Shown here piece after piece: positions 16,817 to 28,245 of a stretch of 64,000 nt of DNA (positions within the stretch are counted from its first letter, which is position 1; each line of letters opens with the position of its first letter). The stretch is from the NCBI GenBank assembly GCA_014361195.1, contig JACIWA010000004.1:1-64000 (forward strand), read 5' to 3'. The translations under genes and the position numbers were made by a program. The notes beneath the pieces are model-generated. The model saw nothing but the letters and a program-made list of their open reading frames with translations. It did no database searches and was not told where the DNA came from. The DNA is from Thermoplasmatales archaeon. Lineage in GTDB: Archaea > Thermoplasmatota > E2 > UBA202 > JdFR-43.

Positions 16817-18103
16817 ATGCGCGCGATTATGCGATGCCTGATAGCTCAATGCTTAATAATTTCCATGCTTTTCATAATCCTCGCTAATGGCGATGAAGAA
16901 AATGAAATAAATGTTGCAATATATTTTTCAGGAGTTAAAAGATATGCGGAAGAAATAAAAGATGCAATTGAATATAGCTGGATTCACAGTGGAGAAAAAT
17001 ATAAAATTTCATCTGAAATAATAACTAGGAAGGATGTAATAAACGGGAAATTATCGCAATATGATGTTCTTGTTATTCCAGGCATCGCCCGCCCCTATCT
17101 GGATGCGATTGATGCGAGATGGAGGAATGAAGTGAGGAAATTTGTTGAAAATGGTGGAGGGTATATTGGAATATGTGGAGGGGCAAATCTTGCAAGTGTT
17201 GGATTTGATGGCATGGATATAAATATTGTTCTTAATCCTTTCTTGCTCAAGATAGCAAATGTTTATGTAAATGATGAGCAATATGAAGAATGGCAGTATT
17301 TATGGCGCTCCAACTGGAGATATGGAGGTGTGCCTTTAAAGATTTACATAAATTTCAGTGAAAATCCAATATTCAGCGGATTTTATGGTGAGGAGAGAAG
17401 TATAAGATACTGGGGAGGGCCAGGAATGTATGAAGCAAATCTAAAAGATGAGAAATTTGGAAAAATAGTTCCTCTCGCTACATATATAGAAGAGCCGATG
17501 GAAGTGGCACCATTGCATTACTGGAGATGGGCGGGAGGATGGATTCCTTATAAAAATATCACCACTGATATAAAGGGACAGTATGCGGTAATTTCAACTA
17601 CCTATGGCAAGGGGAAAGTTGTTCTATTTGGCCCTCATCCAGAGAGAGAAACATTTTTTGATGGATATGTTGAAGAATTTCCTGTTCATGAAAAACTTTC
17701 TCCTTTTACCTGGTTTATTTATAACTGGGTGAGCAATAATTCAAGTGAGATAAGCTACAACTGGTGGATTTTGAGAAGAGCGGTTGCATGGGCTGGAAAT
17801 TTTGAAATTTCTCCCGCAAGCAATACATGCATTATTATAGAAGAGCCAAGATATGGGATTTATTTAAATGGAAGAAAAATAGTTTATAGCCAGAATACAA
17901 TTGTAATTGGCGCTTCAAATATATTCTGCAAGGCAATAAATACCTCTGAGAATATTCTCTATTTAGATGATGAAATTATCTATAAAGGCATAGGAGACAT
18001 TCGTCTCACCATCAATTTTCCTCAAGGGATTCATATTTTAAAAGCAATAGGAAAAAATGAAAAAGAAGAAGTAAAAAATGAAGTAATAGTTTTGGGAGGA
18101 TAA
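16817..18103 (+). CDS. Secreted class I glutamine amidotransferase-like (BPL-N type) protein with C-terminal Ig-like module
   Basis: A 428-residue protein with a signal peptide (LIAQCLIISMLFIILANG). Residues ~30-300 form a flavodoxin-like GATase-1 fold of the kind seen in the N-terminal domain of some biotin-protein ligases: VLVIPGIARPYLD, a nucleophile-elbow Cys in GYIGICGGANLAS, and GKVVLFGPHPER with a His. The last ~100 residues, beginning EEPRYGIYLNGRKIV, resemble the Ig-like module of other secreted proteins here. Substrate unknown. The start could be at 16817 or the in-frame ATG 16829. Confidence 0.6.
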   Translation: MRAIMRCLIAQCLIISMLFIILANGDEENEINVAIYFSGVKRYAEEIKDAIEYSWIHSGEKYKISSEIITRKDVINGKLSQYDVLVIPGIARPYLDAIDARWRNEVRKFVENGGGYIGICGGANLASVGFDGMDINIVLNPFLLKIANVYVNDEQYEEWQYLWRSNWRYGGVPLKIYINFSENPIFSGFYGEERSIRYWGGPGMYEANLKDEKFGKIVPLATYIEEPMEVAPLHYWRWAGGWIPYKNITTDIKGQYAVISTTYGKGKVVLFGPHPERETFFDGYVEEFPVHEKLSPFTWFIYNWVSNNSSEISYNWWILRRAVAWAGNFEISPASNTCIIIEEPRYGIYLNGRKIVYSQNTIVIGASNIFCKAINTSENILYLDDEIIYKGIGDIRLTINFPQGIHILKAIGKNEKEEVKNEVIVLGG

Positions 18104-18113
18104 AGAAAGTTAG

Positions 18114-19555
<1,442 letters not shown>

Positions 19556-19570
<15 letters not shown>

Positions 19571-20398
19571 TTCCTCGATTTTATTCCATATTTTTTTCAT
19601 GAGTTTTTTAAAATTTTCATCATATTCAACAATACTTTTTCCTTCAACCATTGCTTCAATGAATTTTTTATCAAAAGGTATTTTACCAACTACTTTAATT
19701 CCATTGTCTATGCAATATTCCTCGATTTTTTTAGTCAATTCTTCATTTATATCATATTTGTTTATGATCACAACAAATTTTACTTTAAAATATTCTGCTA
19801 CTTCTATTATGCGATGCATATCATGTATGGATGCTAAAGTTGGTTCCACCACAATAACAACTAAATCTGTATTTACAATGGATGCTATTACCGGACAACC
19901 TATTCCAGCAGAAGAGTCAATTAAAACAGGCTTTTTCCCTTTTTCTGAAATTTCGTTAGCTTTTTGCCTGATCTGATTGATTAATTTCCCACTTCCTTCC
20001 CCGGATGAAAGCAAACCATATACCAATTTTCCAAATCTTGTTTCCCCAACATAAATTTTTCCTGTGATTCTTTTCTTCAATTCAATAGCCTCATAGGGAC
20101 AAACAATTTTGCACACCCCGCATCCCTCACATTTTTCACTTATAATTTTAAAATTCTTTATTGCTTTAAATCTGCATTCTTTTTCACATTTCCCACATTT
20201 TATGCATTTTTCATTTATTTCCGCTACTTTCATCCCTTCAAAAGAAATTTCCTCCTCTATTTTTGGATTAAAAATAAGATGGAGGTTTGGTGCGTCTACA
20301 TCACAATCCGCAATAACCGCATTATTAAAGCTTGCAAAAGATGCAACGACGCTTGTTTTTCCTGTTCCTCCTTTTCCACTTGCTACCGCAACAATCAT
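19556..20398 (-). CDS. MinD-family ATPase with inserted ferredoxin domain
   Basis: A 280-residue P-loop ATPase: deviant Walker [10 protein letters not shown] at residues 8-16, then a two-cluster ferredoxin insert ([13 protein letters not shown] and [15 protein letters not shown], ~65-108), then the rest of the MinD fold with [12 protein letters not shown] as the switch. It is paralogous to 21169-21984. The family accompanies NifX-like and Mrp proteins in anaerobes ('orange protein' clusters) and is thought to handle metal clusters. It is the last gene of the minus-strand cluster 19556-22777. Confidence 0.85.
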
Positions 20399-20429
20399 TT
20401 TACTCCCATTTTTTCCAAAATGTTGGAAA

Positions 20430-21164
20430 CTATCTCCACGAATATATTTTTGTCCCTCCCTCCTCTTTTACAAAAGGTATGCCCGCATCACTCCCCATCA
20501 CAATTTTTCTATCTATGGGTATTCTTCCCAGAAAATTTATGCCCAGCTCTTTAGCAACCTCCTCTCCTCCCCCGATCTTAAATAAATCTATATTTTCACC
20601 GCAATAAGGGCATTTGAACCCGCCCATATTTTCTATAATTCCAATAACATTCATCCCGAGATAGCGAGCGAAATTTACCGCTTTTCTGCTGTCAAGCAAT
20701 GCAACATCCTGAGGAGTTGTAACTATCACCGCATTGCAACCTTTTATGGTTTGTGCTATACTCAAAGCCTCATCTCCCGTCCCCGGGGGCAGGTCAATTA
20801 CAAGAAAATCCAAGTTATCCCACACCACATCCCCAATAAGCTGTTTTATTGCGCTCATTTTAAGAGGGCCACGCCATATAACAGGCATATCTTTTTCAAG
20901 AAGGAGAGCAATGGTAATCGCTTTGAGATGAGGGAAAACTTTTACAGGATTTATCCCTTTTTCATTTTCTATTCCAAGCATTTTTGCAACATTTGGTCCA
21001 TGAATATCCGCGTCAAGCAATCCGGTTTCATATTGCTTCAATGCCAGAGCATATGCTAAATTTACCGCAACAGTTGTTTTACCAACCCCACCCTTTCCAC
21101 TGATTATAGCTACCTTATACCTAACATTCTTCATATTTTCTTCTATTTTTTCATCCAATTCCAT
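20430..21164 (-). CDS. Mrp/Nbp35-family Fe-S cluster carrier ATPase
   Basis: A 244-residue protein with Walker [10 protein letters not shown] near residue 20, [14 protein letters not shown], the [12 protein letters not shown] switch and the C-terminal CPYCGE pair (CxxC) that binds a bridging [4Fe-4S] in the ApbC/Mrp family. It probably assembles or delivers Fe-S clusters. It sits between two MinD-ferredoxin paralogues, 4 bases after the gene at 21169. Confidence 0.9.
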   Translation of the reverse strand: MELDEKIEENMKNVRYKVAIISGKGGVGKTTVAVNLAYALALKQYETGLLDADIHGPNVAKMLGIENEKGINPVKVFPHLKAITIALLLEKDMPVIWRGPLKMSAIKQLIGDVVWDNLDFLVIDLPPGTGDEALSIAQTIKGCNAVIVTTPQDVALLDSRKAVNFARYLGMNVIGIIENMGGFKCPYCGENIDLFKIGGGEEVAKELGINFLGRIPIDRKIVMGSDAGIPFVKEEGGTKIYSWR

Positions 21165-21168
21165 TCTC

Positions 21169-21984
21169 TCACCTTTTTATCATTTCATAAAGCTCTCTGA
21201 ATTTCTTCTCCCATTCTTTTTCTTTTACAAGTATCATTCCTCTGGAATATTTTTCCGCTATTTCCCTATTATAAGGAATTTTCATTAAAATATCTATTCC
21301 TTTGCTACTACAGAATTTTTCCAATTCCTCTTCTCCTAAACCATATTTATTTATTATAACACCAAAAGGAATGCCAAAATTTTCAACCTTTTCAATTGCT
21401 ATTTTTAAGTCATGTAATCCGAAAGGTGTTGGCTCGGTAACAAGGATTACAAAATCTGAGCCCTCAATTGTTTCTATGGTGGGGCATGCATTTCCAGGAG
21501 GGGCATCCAGCACCGACAACCCCTCACTTCTGACATATTCTTTAACCTTTCTTATTATAGGGGTGGATCTTGCTTCTCCGATATTAAGTATCCCCTGATA
21601 TATTTCTATCTCATTTTTGCCTCTATAAATTTCTCCTATTTTTCTTCTATCTTCCTTAATCGCATCATAGGGACAAACAATTTTACAGCCATTGCATCCG
21701 GAGCATAATTCTTTAAAAAATAGAATATCGGATTGCAAAACCGCAATTGCATTATATTCACAAAACTCCGCACATTTTTTACAGAATTTGCATTTTTTTA
21801 AATCAAAATCCGGGTTCATTAAAAAAACATCATCTATTTTTTCCAATTTTGCTTTGACAAAAATATTTGCATTTGGTTCTTCAACATCGCAGTCGTATAT
21901 TGTGCCATCATTTGCTATAGCAAAATTTACCGCAACTGTTGTTTTCCCTGTTCCTCCTTTTCCACTTGCTACCGCAACAATCAT
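21169..21984 (-). CDS. MinD-family ATPase with inserted ferredoxin domain
   Basis: A 271-residue paralogue of 19556-20398, with GKGGTGKTT at residues 8-16, two ferredoxin motifs ([28 protein letters not shown]) and [11 protein letters not shown]. Its ATG overlaps the stop of the NifX-like gene 21981-22358 (ATGA), so synthesis is probably coupled. Paired ATPases of this type occur in the bacterial ORP complex, where they may form a heterodimer. Confidence 0.87.
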   Translation of the reverse strand: MIVAVASGKGGTGKTTVAVNFAIANDGTIYDCDVEEPNANIFVKAKLEKIDDVFLMNPDFDLKKCKFCKKCAEFCEYNAIAVLQSDILFFKELCSGCNGCKIVCPYDAIKEDRRKIGEIYRGKNEIEIYQGILNIGEARSTPIIRKVKEYVRSEGLSVLDAPPGNACPTIETIEGSDFVILVTEPTPFGLHDLKIAIEKVENFGIPFGVIINKYGLGEEELEKFCSSKGIDILMKIPYNREIAEKYSRGMILVKEKEWEKKFRELYEMIKR

Positions 21985-22358
21985 TTTTGATGATGTCCAA
22001 AAAGATGCCTGTCACATGCTTCACTTCCTGAAATTTTCTTCAGAAGCCCTTTCTTGAAAGCATAAATTGCATCTCTGACAGTAGTAGCTTCTCCCGCGCT
22101 ATAAACTTCTATCCCACTTCTTTCAAAAATTTCAATCGCTTTTCTTCCAAGTCCCTTACATATTATTGCTTTAACTTTTTCTGCTAAAAGTATTTCTGGG
22201 GGAGAAAGCATTCCACCCATATGGTGGCTTATATTTTGAATAATTTTTATTTTATCGCTCTCTAAATCAAAAATAGTGTAGGTTGGCACTCTCCCAAAAT
22301 GCTCCCCAATTTGCTCATCTATTCCTTTATTTCCAAGAGTTGGAAAAGCTATTTTCAT
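21981..22358 (-). CDS. NifX/NafY-like (dinitrogenase Fe-Mo cofactor biosynthesis domain) protein
   Basis: A 125-residue protein with the NifX-like fold: MKIAFPTLG, EHFGRVPTYTIFD, GLGRKAIEIFERSGIEVY and AIYAFKKG. The C-terminus adds a His/Cys-rich tail (CDRHLFGHH) that could bind metal. In anaerobes without nitrogenase this family includes the Mo-Cu orange protein. Overlaps both neighbours by 4 bases. Confidence 0.87.
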   Translation of the reverse strand: MKIAFPTLGNKGIDEQIGEHFGRVPTYTIFDLESDKIKIIQNISHHMGGMLSPPEILLAEKVKAIICKGLGRKAIEIFERSGIEVYSAGEATTVRDAIYAFKKGLLKKISGSEACDRHLFGHHQK

Positions 22359-22777
22359 TTTTTGCTCTCTATATCCTCTATTTTCCTTTTAATTTCCTGC
22401 AGCATATCCTCTATCCTTCTTATTTCTTCTTCGAGCATTTTAATATCATCTCTCCCCTCTTTTTCAATATATCTCTCTATCGCATCTTTTACTTTTCCCT
22501 GCAAAATTAACATTTCAATTCCTGCTTTTTGAAGTATTTGTGCCGCATTTGGCCCAAAATTGCCCGCAACCACAACATTTACTCCTTTATCTATTGCGAA
22601 CTGCCCCGCCCTTATGCCTGCGCCTCTGAAGGAATCCGCAAACGGATTTGGCAAAACTTCAACATTTTTTATTTTATTTCCCTCTATTTCAACCAATGTG
22701 TAGGTAGGGCTTCTTCCGAATACAGAAGATATGCTATCCTCTAAACCACCAGATGTTGTTGCTATTAATATTCTCAT
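22355..22777 (-). CDS. NifX/NafY-like protein with C-terminal coiled coil
   Basis: A 140-residue paralogue of the previous gene: SVFGRSPTYTLVEIEG, NPFADSFRGAGIRAGQFAI and AAQILQKAGIEML are typical of the family. Residues ~110-140 form a charged helix (IKMLEEEIRRIEDMLQEIKR) likely to be a coiled coil, as does the small protein encoded next (22791-23075), which may let them pair. No metal-binding tail is seen. Confidence 0.85.
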   Translation of the reverse strand: MRILIATTSGGLEDSISSVFGRSPTYTLVEIEGNKIKNVEVLPNPFADSFRGAGIRAGQFAIDKGVNVVVAGNFGPNAAQILQKAGIEMLILQGKVKDAIERYIEKEGRDDIKMLEEEIRRIEDMLQEIKRKIEDIESKK

Positions 22778-22790
22778 TTTATCCCCTGAT

Positions 22791-23075
22791 TTATTTGCTT
22801 TCTATTTCACTCAATCTATTTTTTATCCTTTCTAATTCCTGCTCAATTAACTCTATTTCTTTCTTAAGTATTTCTTTTTCCCACTCTTTTGTTGGTGCAA
22901 AAGAAGTAGTCGGGGTTGGAAAAGAAGCGGTTGGTAGCCAAGGAGTGGCAAAATATGGGTTGAATAGCCACCAGCATGCTCCTCTCCCAAATAGCCATCC
23001 AGGTCTTTGCCAAGGTGGTAAGTAGCTGAAAGGTCCTCTTCCAGGCCATCTATATATTCCATACCATCCGAACAT
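22791..23075 (-). CDS. DUF5320-like Gly/Trp/Pro-rich small protein
   Basis: A 94-residue protein: an aromatic, Gly/Pro-rich N-terminal half (MFGWYGIYRWPGRGPFSYLP) and a C-terminal coiled-coil helix (WEKEILKKEIELIEQELERI). This composition and position match DUF5320-type proteins found with Mrp/NifX clusters. I chose the ATG at 23075 because GGTGATGAA precedes it, rather than the longer frame from 23123. It is probably the first gene of the minus-strand operon, with a promoter in the divergent interval 23076-23152. Confidence 0.65.
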   Translation of the reverse strand: MFGWYGIYRWPGRGPFSYLPPWQRPGWLFGRGACWWLFNPYFATPWLPTASFPTPTTSFAPTKEWEKEILKKEIELIEQELERIKNRLSEIESK

Positions 23076-23152
23076 TTCATCACCATGGAATATATAGCAT
23101 TTAATATATAAATTTTTCCACAAAATTTTTATATAAAAGTTACATACAAATT

Positions 23153-23440
23153 ATGCCAGGTAGGGGAAGATGCAGAAGATGGGTAAGCATGTTACCAAAT
23201 GCAAACTACTTTATTCCTAACATGCCATATAGGGAAACAGTTATTATTCTTATAGAGGAATTTGAGGCATTTCGTTTAGTTGATTATCTTGGTTTGACAC
23301 AGCATGAAGCAGCTATAAGAATGGGCGTTTCTCAAAAAACACTTTGGAACGATTTGAAAAATGCTCGTTTTAAAATAGCGGATGCAATTATAAATGGAAA
23401 GGGAATAAAAATAGAGGGTGGAAGCTATGTTTTGAGGTAA
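23153..23440 (+). CDS. DUF134 / UPF0251 helix-turn-helix regulator
   Basis: A 95-residue protein beginning MPGRGRCRRWV, then ILIEEFEAFRLVDYLGLTQ and an HTH (HEAAIRMGVSQKTLWNDLKN) characteristic of DUF134. It is divergent from the DUF5320/NifX/Mrp cluster and probably controls it. A TATA-like ttttatataaaag lies ~25 bases before the ATG, and no SD is needed. The 3' end overlaps the convergent gene at 23425. Confidence 0.85.
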   Translation: MPGRGRCRRWVSMLPNANYFIPNMPYRETVIILIEEFEAFRLVDYLGLTQHEAAIRMGVSQKTLWNDLKNARFKIADAIINGKGIKIEGGSYVLR

Positions 23441-24534
23441 CCCGCAAGTATCAATATTATATCAACAAGGAAGAAAATTACAATCAAAAGCTCCAATATC
23501 AGCAACTTCTTATTTGCATTTTCTTGATTCAATATTAAGTAGAGAGAATTTAATATTTCCATCTTGCTATTTACTCTTTCTTCCCATTGAGAAAGATAAA
23601 ATCTTTCACTAGTCATCCCATATATTTTTGCTAAATACCAGTCACCAAAAAATTTTGATATATTTGATATATAATCAGTAACTTTTGTTAAATCAATTTT
23701 TGTTTTTGAAAGCTCTTCTATTATTTTTCTTGGAGATTTAAAAATATTTTTCTGATAAAGGAATTTTTCAACATCATCATAAGCTTTTGCCAAAATTGTA
23801 TCAAAATATTTATCATAAGTTCTCAATTCAAGAAGTTGAAGATTTGCAAGCTCAATTGTAAATAAAATATCATTATATTTTCCACTTGGCTCAACAATTA
23901 TTGCGGAATCCCAGTCTATTACTATTAAATCCTCATCATAGTAGGAATAACTATACTTTGTTCTATCCTTTATTATATCATCACTCAATTTTCTTATTTC
24001 TTCATCATTCGCAAGCAATGATGCCAAATTTCTGGCGTGCAATTTTTTATATTCCATTTCGTTTATTCTTTTTATACAGAATACTGTATGTGTTTCTGGC
24101 TCTATTTCAATTCCATATGGCTCTATTATATTCTCTTTTACCGCTTGAAGAACTTCCTTATGAATTTTCTCCACATATTTTTCCAGTGATATTTCTTCGT
24201 TATCCTCAATTATCTTTATGGTATAGTAGGAAAAGAGGGATTCAAATTTTTTATTTGAAAATTCTATTCTTATTTCATATGAAATTACTCCGATCGGGAA
24301 AAGTTTTATATTTGTCCTTAAATGAACCCTTCCTCTATTTGTTAAAACATCTCTCTCTTCAAATTTAAAGCAAAGATATTTAGGGAACTTAACATATTTT
24401 GGAGCGGATTTTTTAATTTCAATCAAGCTCATATCAAGTTTTTCTATGAGCAGAGTATCAAGCTTTTTTACATTCTCTATATCAAGCAATGCTCCTATAT
24501 CATAAAGGAAATAATAAACTACTTCTCCATCCAT
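23425..24534 (-). CDS. DUF155/RMND1-like membrane-anchored protein
   Basis: About 369 residues. The N-terminal half is an alpha/beta domain; the C-terminal half carries VIDWDSAIIVEP, an acidic helix ELANLQLLELRTYDKYFDTI and a long helix before a C-terminal TM (LLILELLIVIFFLVDIILIL), the arrangement of DUF155 (RMND1/Rmd1) proteins of mitochondria and bacteria. The biochemical role is unknown. The ATG at 24534 is preferred over 24549 because a TATA-like element near 24560-24570 would place the mRNA 5' end close to it. Assignment by pattern, moderate confidence. Confidence 0.5.
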   Translation of the reverse strand: MDGEVVYYFLYDIGALLDIENVKKLDTLLIEKLDMSLIEIKKSAPKYVKFPKYLCFKFEERDVLTNRGRVHLRTNIKLFPIGVISYEIRIEFSNKKFESLFSYYTIKIIEDNEEISLEKYVEKIHKEVLQAVKENIIEPYGIEIEPETHTVFCIKRINEMEYKKLHARNLASLLANDEEIRKLSDDIIKDRTKYSYSYYDEDLIVIDWDSAIIVEPSGKYNDILFTIELANLQLLELRTYDKYFDTILAKAYDDVEKFLYQKNIFKSPRKIIEELSKTKIDLTKVTDYISNISKFFGDWYLAKIYGMTSERFYLSQWEERVNSKMEILNSLYLILNQENANKKLLILELLIVIFFLVDIILILAGYLKT

Positions 24535-24580
24535 GCTTATATAACACAAACTAATATAAAAGATATATTTTTAACTGTAA

Positions 24581-25411
24581 ATGTTATCCATGAACAGAAA
24601 AATTCTGGTATATGCAACAATCTCCTCCTTGATCTGGGGGGCATCATTTCCAATAACAAAAATTGCCCTGAATGGAGCTTCTCCCATAATGCTCGCTTTT
24701 CTGAGATATGGAATTGCAAGCTCAATTCTAATTCCATTTCTTTTCCCTTTTAAAATAAAAATAAAGGATTTTGTTCTCTTGGGACTTTTCAGCGTAACAT
24801 TTCCCACAATTCTTCAAAATGTTGGACTAAAATATACCCATGCCTATATCTCTGGATTTATTCAGAGCACCGGCCCCCTATATACCTTAATCCTTGCTTA
24901 TCTCATGCTAAAAGAAAAAATAACAAAACAAAAAATAGCGGGCTTAATCATAGCCATTTCCGCCACCTACTTTGTTGTTTCTCCGCAGGGCGGCGGTAAT
25001 GTGGCGGGCAACTTGCTTGTTTTATTTTCTGCAATAAGCTATTCTGCGGGGGGAATAATTGCGAAAAATTTGTTGAACAGGGGGTATAAGGCAATTCAAT
25101 TGCTATCTTTTTCTTCATTTTCTGGGGCAATTTTTCTTATTCCATGCTTGTTTTTAGAGGAAATAAAAATTGTTTATGAAGGGATTGCTCTTGCGGTTTT
25201 TCTTGCAATAGTTACAACCTTATTTGCATATATCCTATGGTATTCAGCGATGGAAAAAATTGAGGTATCGAGATTATCCTTCTTTACTTTCATGATGCCT
25301 CTTTTTTCAGTGATTTTTTCAGGACTTTTTTTAAATGAAAAAATAAAAATACTTACTATTGTTTCAGGATTTATAGCAATATTTGGCATATTGATTGCAC
25401 AGCAACAATAA
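24581..25411 (+). CDS. EamA-family (drug/metabolite) transporter
   Basis: A 276-residue protein with about ten TM helices in two EamA repeats; repeat starts show SSLIWGASFPITKIALNG and SAISYSAGGIIAKNLLN, and conserved PLYTLILAYLMLKEKI and PLFSVIFSGLFLNEKI near the repeat ends. It probably exports a small metabolite. Start at 24581 is one of several (TTG/ATG); the in-frame ATG at 24590 (MNRKI) is equally plausible. Confidence 0.85.
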   Translation: MLSMNRKILVYATISSLIWGASFPITKIALNGASPIMLAFLRYGIASSILIPFLFPFKIKIKDFVLLGLFSVTFPTILQNVGLKYTHAYISGFIQSTGPLYTLILAYLMLKEKITKQKIAGLIIAISATYFVVSPQGGGNVAGNLLVLFSAISYSAGGIIAKNLLNRGYKAIQLLSFSSFSGAIFLIPCLFLEEIKIVYEGIALAVFLAIVTTLFAYILWYSAMEKIEVSRLSFFTFMMPLFSVIFSGLFLNEKIKILTIVSGFIAIFGILIAQQQ

Positions 25412-25439
25412 AAATTTATTCTAAATCCGCATTATATTT

Positions 25440-25934
25440 ATGATGCAAGCAAAATTAATTAATGATATTACAGATTTAGCATGGCTTTCAAGAGCATTCG
25501 ATACAGAAGTAAAGAGAAGTGTATTCAATGAAATTTTTCAAGGATGGAAAACAATGGAAGAAATAGAGGAAAAGTATGGTAAGGAAGGAAAAGAAGCATT
25601 AAAATTTTTTGAAAAAGTTAAAATGGTGGAGACAAGATGGATAATGCCAGAAGATGGAAAGGCAAGAAAGGAATATCATGCCTTTTATAATTCATTCCAT
25701 ATAAATGTTATGACATCCATAGAAAACATAAAAGATACATTTTCAATAGTTCTCATGGATGATAAAAAGTTTAGAGAAATTGAGAAAAAGATTTATGAAA
25801 GAGTTAAGGAAAAAGGAGAGTTAAGCAGAGAAATAGAAAAGGAGATAGGGTTATCTCCTGTTCAGATGAGATGCGTTGTGAAGAGGTCAAAAATTCTTGA
25901 ATATAAAGGAATGAAAATAGAAAAAGTGGAATAA
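25440..25934 (+). CDS. Predicted winged-helix (ArsR-like) DNA-binding protein
   Basis: A 164-residue archaeal protein. The N-terminal region (~5-60) looks like a winged helix (SVFNEIFQGWKTMEEIEEKY); the middle HAFYNSFHINVMTSIENI is conserved in archaeal homologues as I recall them; the C-terminus (~115-164) forms a second HTH-like unit (KGELSREIEKEIGLSPVQMR). It precedes the beta-CASP nuclease by 2 bases, so they are likely co-transcribed. Specific function unknown. Confidence 0.5.
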   Translation: MMQAKLINDITDLAWLSRAFDTEVKRSVFNEIFQGWKTMEEIEEKYGKEGKEALKFFEKVKMVETRWIMPEDGKARKEYHAFYNSFHINVMTSIENIKDTFSIVLMDDKKFREIEKKIYERVKEKGELSREIEKEIGLSPVQMRCVVKRSKILEYKGMKIEKVE

Positions 25935-25936
25935 AG

Positions 25937-27154
25937 ATGATTGCTACATTTCTTGGAGGAGGAAGAGAAGTAGGAAGAGTTGGCATATTTCTGGAGATAG
26001 AAAATAAAAAAATTTTGATTGATTATGGCATATCTCCTCAAAATCCTCCAGTTTATCCAATTGAATCTCCTCCAGTAAAAGATGTTATTTTATCCCATGC
26101 TCATCTTGACCATTCTGGCATGATTCCCTGGATATGCAGAAGATATAACACAAGGGTTTTTTCCACAAAATTGACTAGGGAGATTTCACAAATTCTCTTT
26201 TATGACACGTTAAAGATAGCGGATGCAAGCGGTTATCCTTTTCCATACGATATGAATGATATAGAGATAGCAAATCAGAATTTTTTTGATGTTGAAAAGA
26301 AAATTTTCATAGACGATGATATTGAAATAAATTTATATCCAGCGGGTCATATTCCTGGATCAACAATGATAAAAATAAATGATTCTCTTTTTGCATGTGA
26401 TATAAATACAATAGAAACAAGATTGCTTCATGGAGTAAAGCCTGTTAAATGCAGAAATCTCTTCATTGAGGGAACATATGCGGGCGTTGATCATCCTGAT
26501 AGAATAGAGTTAGAAAAGAAATTCATAGATGATGTGGAGGATGTTGTAAATAATGGGGGAAAGGCAATAATTCCCGCATTTGCGTTAGGGAGAACCCAAG
26601 AAATTGCAATGATTCTTGCGGAAAGAGAAAAAGAAGTATGGGTTGATGGAATGGGTTATCAAATTTCTGAAATATTCCTGGAGAATGGAAAATATATAAA
26701 ATCTCCTCAAAAATTAAAAAAAGCAATTGAAAAAATCAATTTTGTTTATTCAAATCAAGGGAAAAAACTCGCATTGAAGGCGGGAATTGTAATTACAACA
26801 AGTGGAATGATGAATGGTGGCCCGGTTTTGTGGTATATAGATAAAATAAAGGATGACCCAAAATCAGCGGTATTTATCAGTGGCTACCAGGTAGAGGGAA
26901 CAAATGGAAGGAGATTGCTCGATAATAAAGAAATAGATTTATATGGAGTTGTCAGGAAAGTAAATTGCCAGGTAAAATTTTACGATTTCTCCGCCCACGC
27001 AGGCCACAGCCAGCTTGTTAAATTTATAAATGAATGCTCTCCAGAAAATATTATAATATTTCATTCAGAAAAGCCCGAACTGCTAGCGGAAGAAATAGAA
27101 GCAAATACATATATTCCAAAAAATGGGGAGAAAATAGAGATAGGGGGAGATTAG
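25937..27154 (+). CDS. Metallo-beta-lactamase/beta-CASP nuclease, aCPSF2-like
   Basis: A 405-residue protein with the MBL motif HAHLDHSG (two-metal site), PAGHIPGS, SLFACDINT, the beta-CASP region (PAFALGRTQEIAMIL), and C-terminal FSAHAGHSQ and IFHSEKPE His motifs. This is the layout of archaeal CPSF-like RNA endo/exonucleases without KH domains. It acts in cytoplasmic RNA 3'-end maturation or turnover. Starts 2 bases after the upstream regulator-like gene; ends overlapping ftsZ by 4 bases, convergently. Confidence 0.87.
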   Translation: MIATFLGGGREVGRVGIFLEIENKKILIDYGISPQNPPVYPIESPPVKDVILSHAHLDHSGMIPWICRRYNTRVFSTKLTREISQILFYDTLKIADASGYPFPYDMNDIEIANQNFFDVEKKIFIDDDIEINLYPAGHIPGSTMIKINDSLFACDINTIETRLLHGVKPVKCRNLFIEGTYAGVDHPDRIELEKKFIDDVEDVVNNGGKAIIPAFALGRTQEIAMILAEREKEVWVDGMGYQISEIFLENGKYIKSPQKLKKAIEKINFVYSNQGKKLALKAGIVITTSGMMNGGPVLWYIDKIKDDPKSAVFISGYQVEGTNGRRLLDNKEIDLYGVVRKVNCQVKFYDFSAHAGHSQLVKFINECSPENIIIFHSEKPELLAEEIEANTYIPKNGEKIEIGGD

Positions 27155-28221
27155 GCTATTATATCAACGCCCAATCTTTTTCCACTATCCCATCTTGCAA
27201 GTCTTACTTCATCCGTTTTTGGAGATAGAATATAAGGTGAGGTTACTCCTGTCATTATTGCCATAACCCTGCATCTCCCGTTGTAATCTGGATTTACTCT
27301 AGCTCCAAGTATAACATTTGCATATGGGTCTATTTCATTTGTCATATATTCCGCTATTTTCTCAGCAAATTCAAGGCTCATATCTTGTCCGCCAGTTATA
27401 TGAATCAAGCAACCTCTTGCTCCAGCAGTATCTACTTCTAGCAATGGATGGTGCAATGCTTCATGTGCTAGTGCTTCAGGACCATCCCTTATTGTTCCCT
27501 CTCCCCAGAACATCGCTGCCACATCTCCACCGCTTACAATTGTTTTTACATCCGCATAATCAAGATTTATCAGAGATGGCTGGGTAATTGTTTCAGATAT
27601 TCCCTTAACTGTTTCAGATATAAGCTGGTCCATTACTCCAAATGCCTTGTCTATTGGCAGATGAGGTACAAATTCAAGCAATTTCTGATTGTCAAGCACT
27701 ATCACCGAGTCGCACTCTCTCCTGAGCTCCTCGAGTCCTTGCTCCGCTCTTACTATTCTTCCTCTCTCAACCTTGAATGGAATAGATACCATGCCAACCA
27801 CAATCGCTCCGTTCCTCTTTGCAATCTTTGCCACCAATGGGCTTGCGCCTGTGCCTGTGCCACCGCCCATGCCAGCGGTTATGAAAACCAGGTCCGGTTC
27901 GCCTATTATCTGGGCAATTTCATCCTTGCTCTCCTCTGCTGCTCTTCTTGCAATATCTGGATACCCACCCGCTCCAAGGCCGCGAGTTATGTTTCTCCCT
28001 ATGACAAGTTTTTTGTCCGCTTCAACTACGTCCAATGCCTGCTTATCTGTATTTATTGCTATTATCTCCGCCCCTTTTACTCCTATCTTGTGTAATCTGT
28101 TAACTGTGTTTCCTCCCGCTCCCCCTACCCCTATGACCACAATCTTTGGTATTCCAAATCCATCATCTATTTCCTTTTTTTCCGTCCCAAACTTTAGCGC
28201 ATCTTCTACTAAACTTTTCAT
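27151..28221 (-). CDS. ftsZ: Cell division GTPase FtsZ
   Basis: A 356-residue tubulin-like GTPase that builds the division ring. The GTP motif GMGGGTGTG (~109-117), the N-terminal VGVGGAGGNTVNRL, the T7 loop region NLDYADVKTI and a short archaeal C-terminal peptide (KRLGVDIIA) are present. GGAGGGGATG 4-13 bases before the ATG is a strong SD. A 14-codon in-frame micro-ORF (MPLQPAY...) starting in the 33-bp repeat ends in TAA directly before this ATG. The upstream same-strand neighbour is a ribbon-helix-helix protein, as in haloarchaeal cdrS-ftsZ2. Confidence 0.95.
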   Translation of the reverse strand: MKSLVEDALKFGTEKKEIDDGFGIPKIVVIGVGGAGGNTVNRLHKIGVKGAEIIAINTDKQALDVVEADKKLVIGRNITRGLGAGGYPDIARRAAEESKDEIAQIIGEPDLVFITAGMGGGTGTGASPLVAKIAKRNGAIVVGMVSIPFKVERGRIVRAEQGLEELRRECDSVIVLDNQKLLEFVPHLPIDKAFGVMDQLISETVKGISETITQPSLINLDYADVKTIVSGGDVAAMFWGEGTIRDGPEALAHEALHHPLLEVDTAGARGCLIHITGGQDMSLEFAEKIAEYMTNEIDPYANVILGARVNPDYNGRCRVMAIMTGVTSPYILSPKTDEVRLARWDSGKRLGVDIIA

Positions 28222-28245
28222 TTACATCCCCTCCTTTTTCTTTAT

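Noticed and set aside
20109-20585. 158-codon plus-strand ORF opposite the Mrp/MinD genes
   Set aside because: Antisense to two well-supported ATPase genes and to their boundary; no family resemblance.
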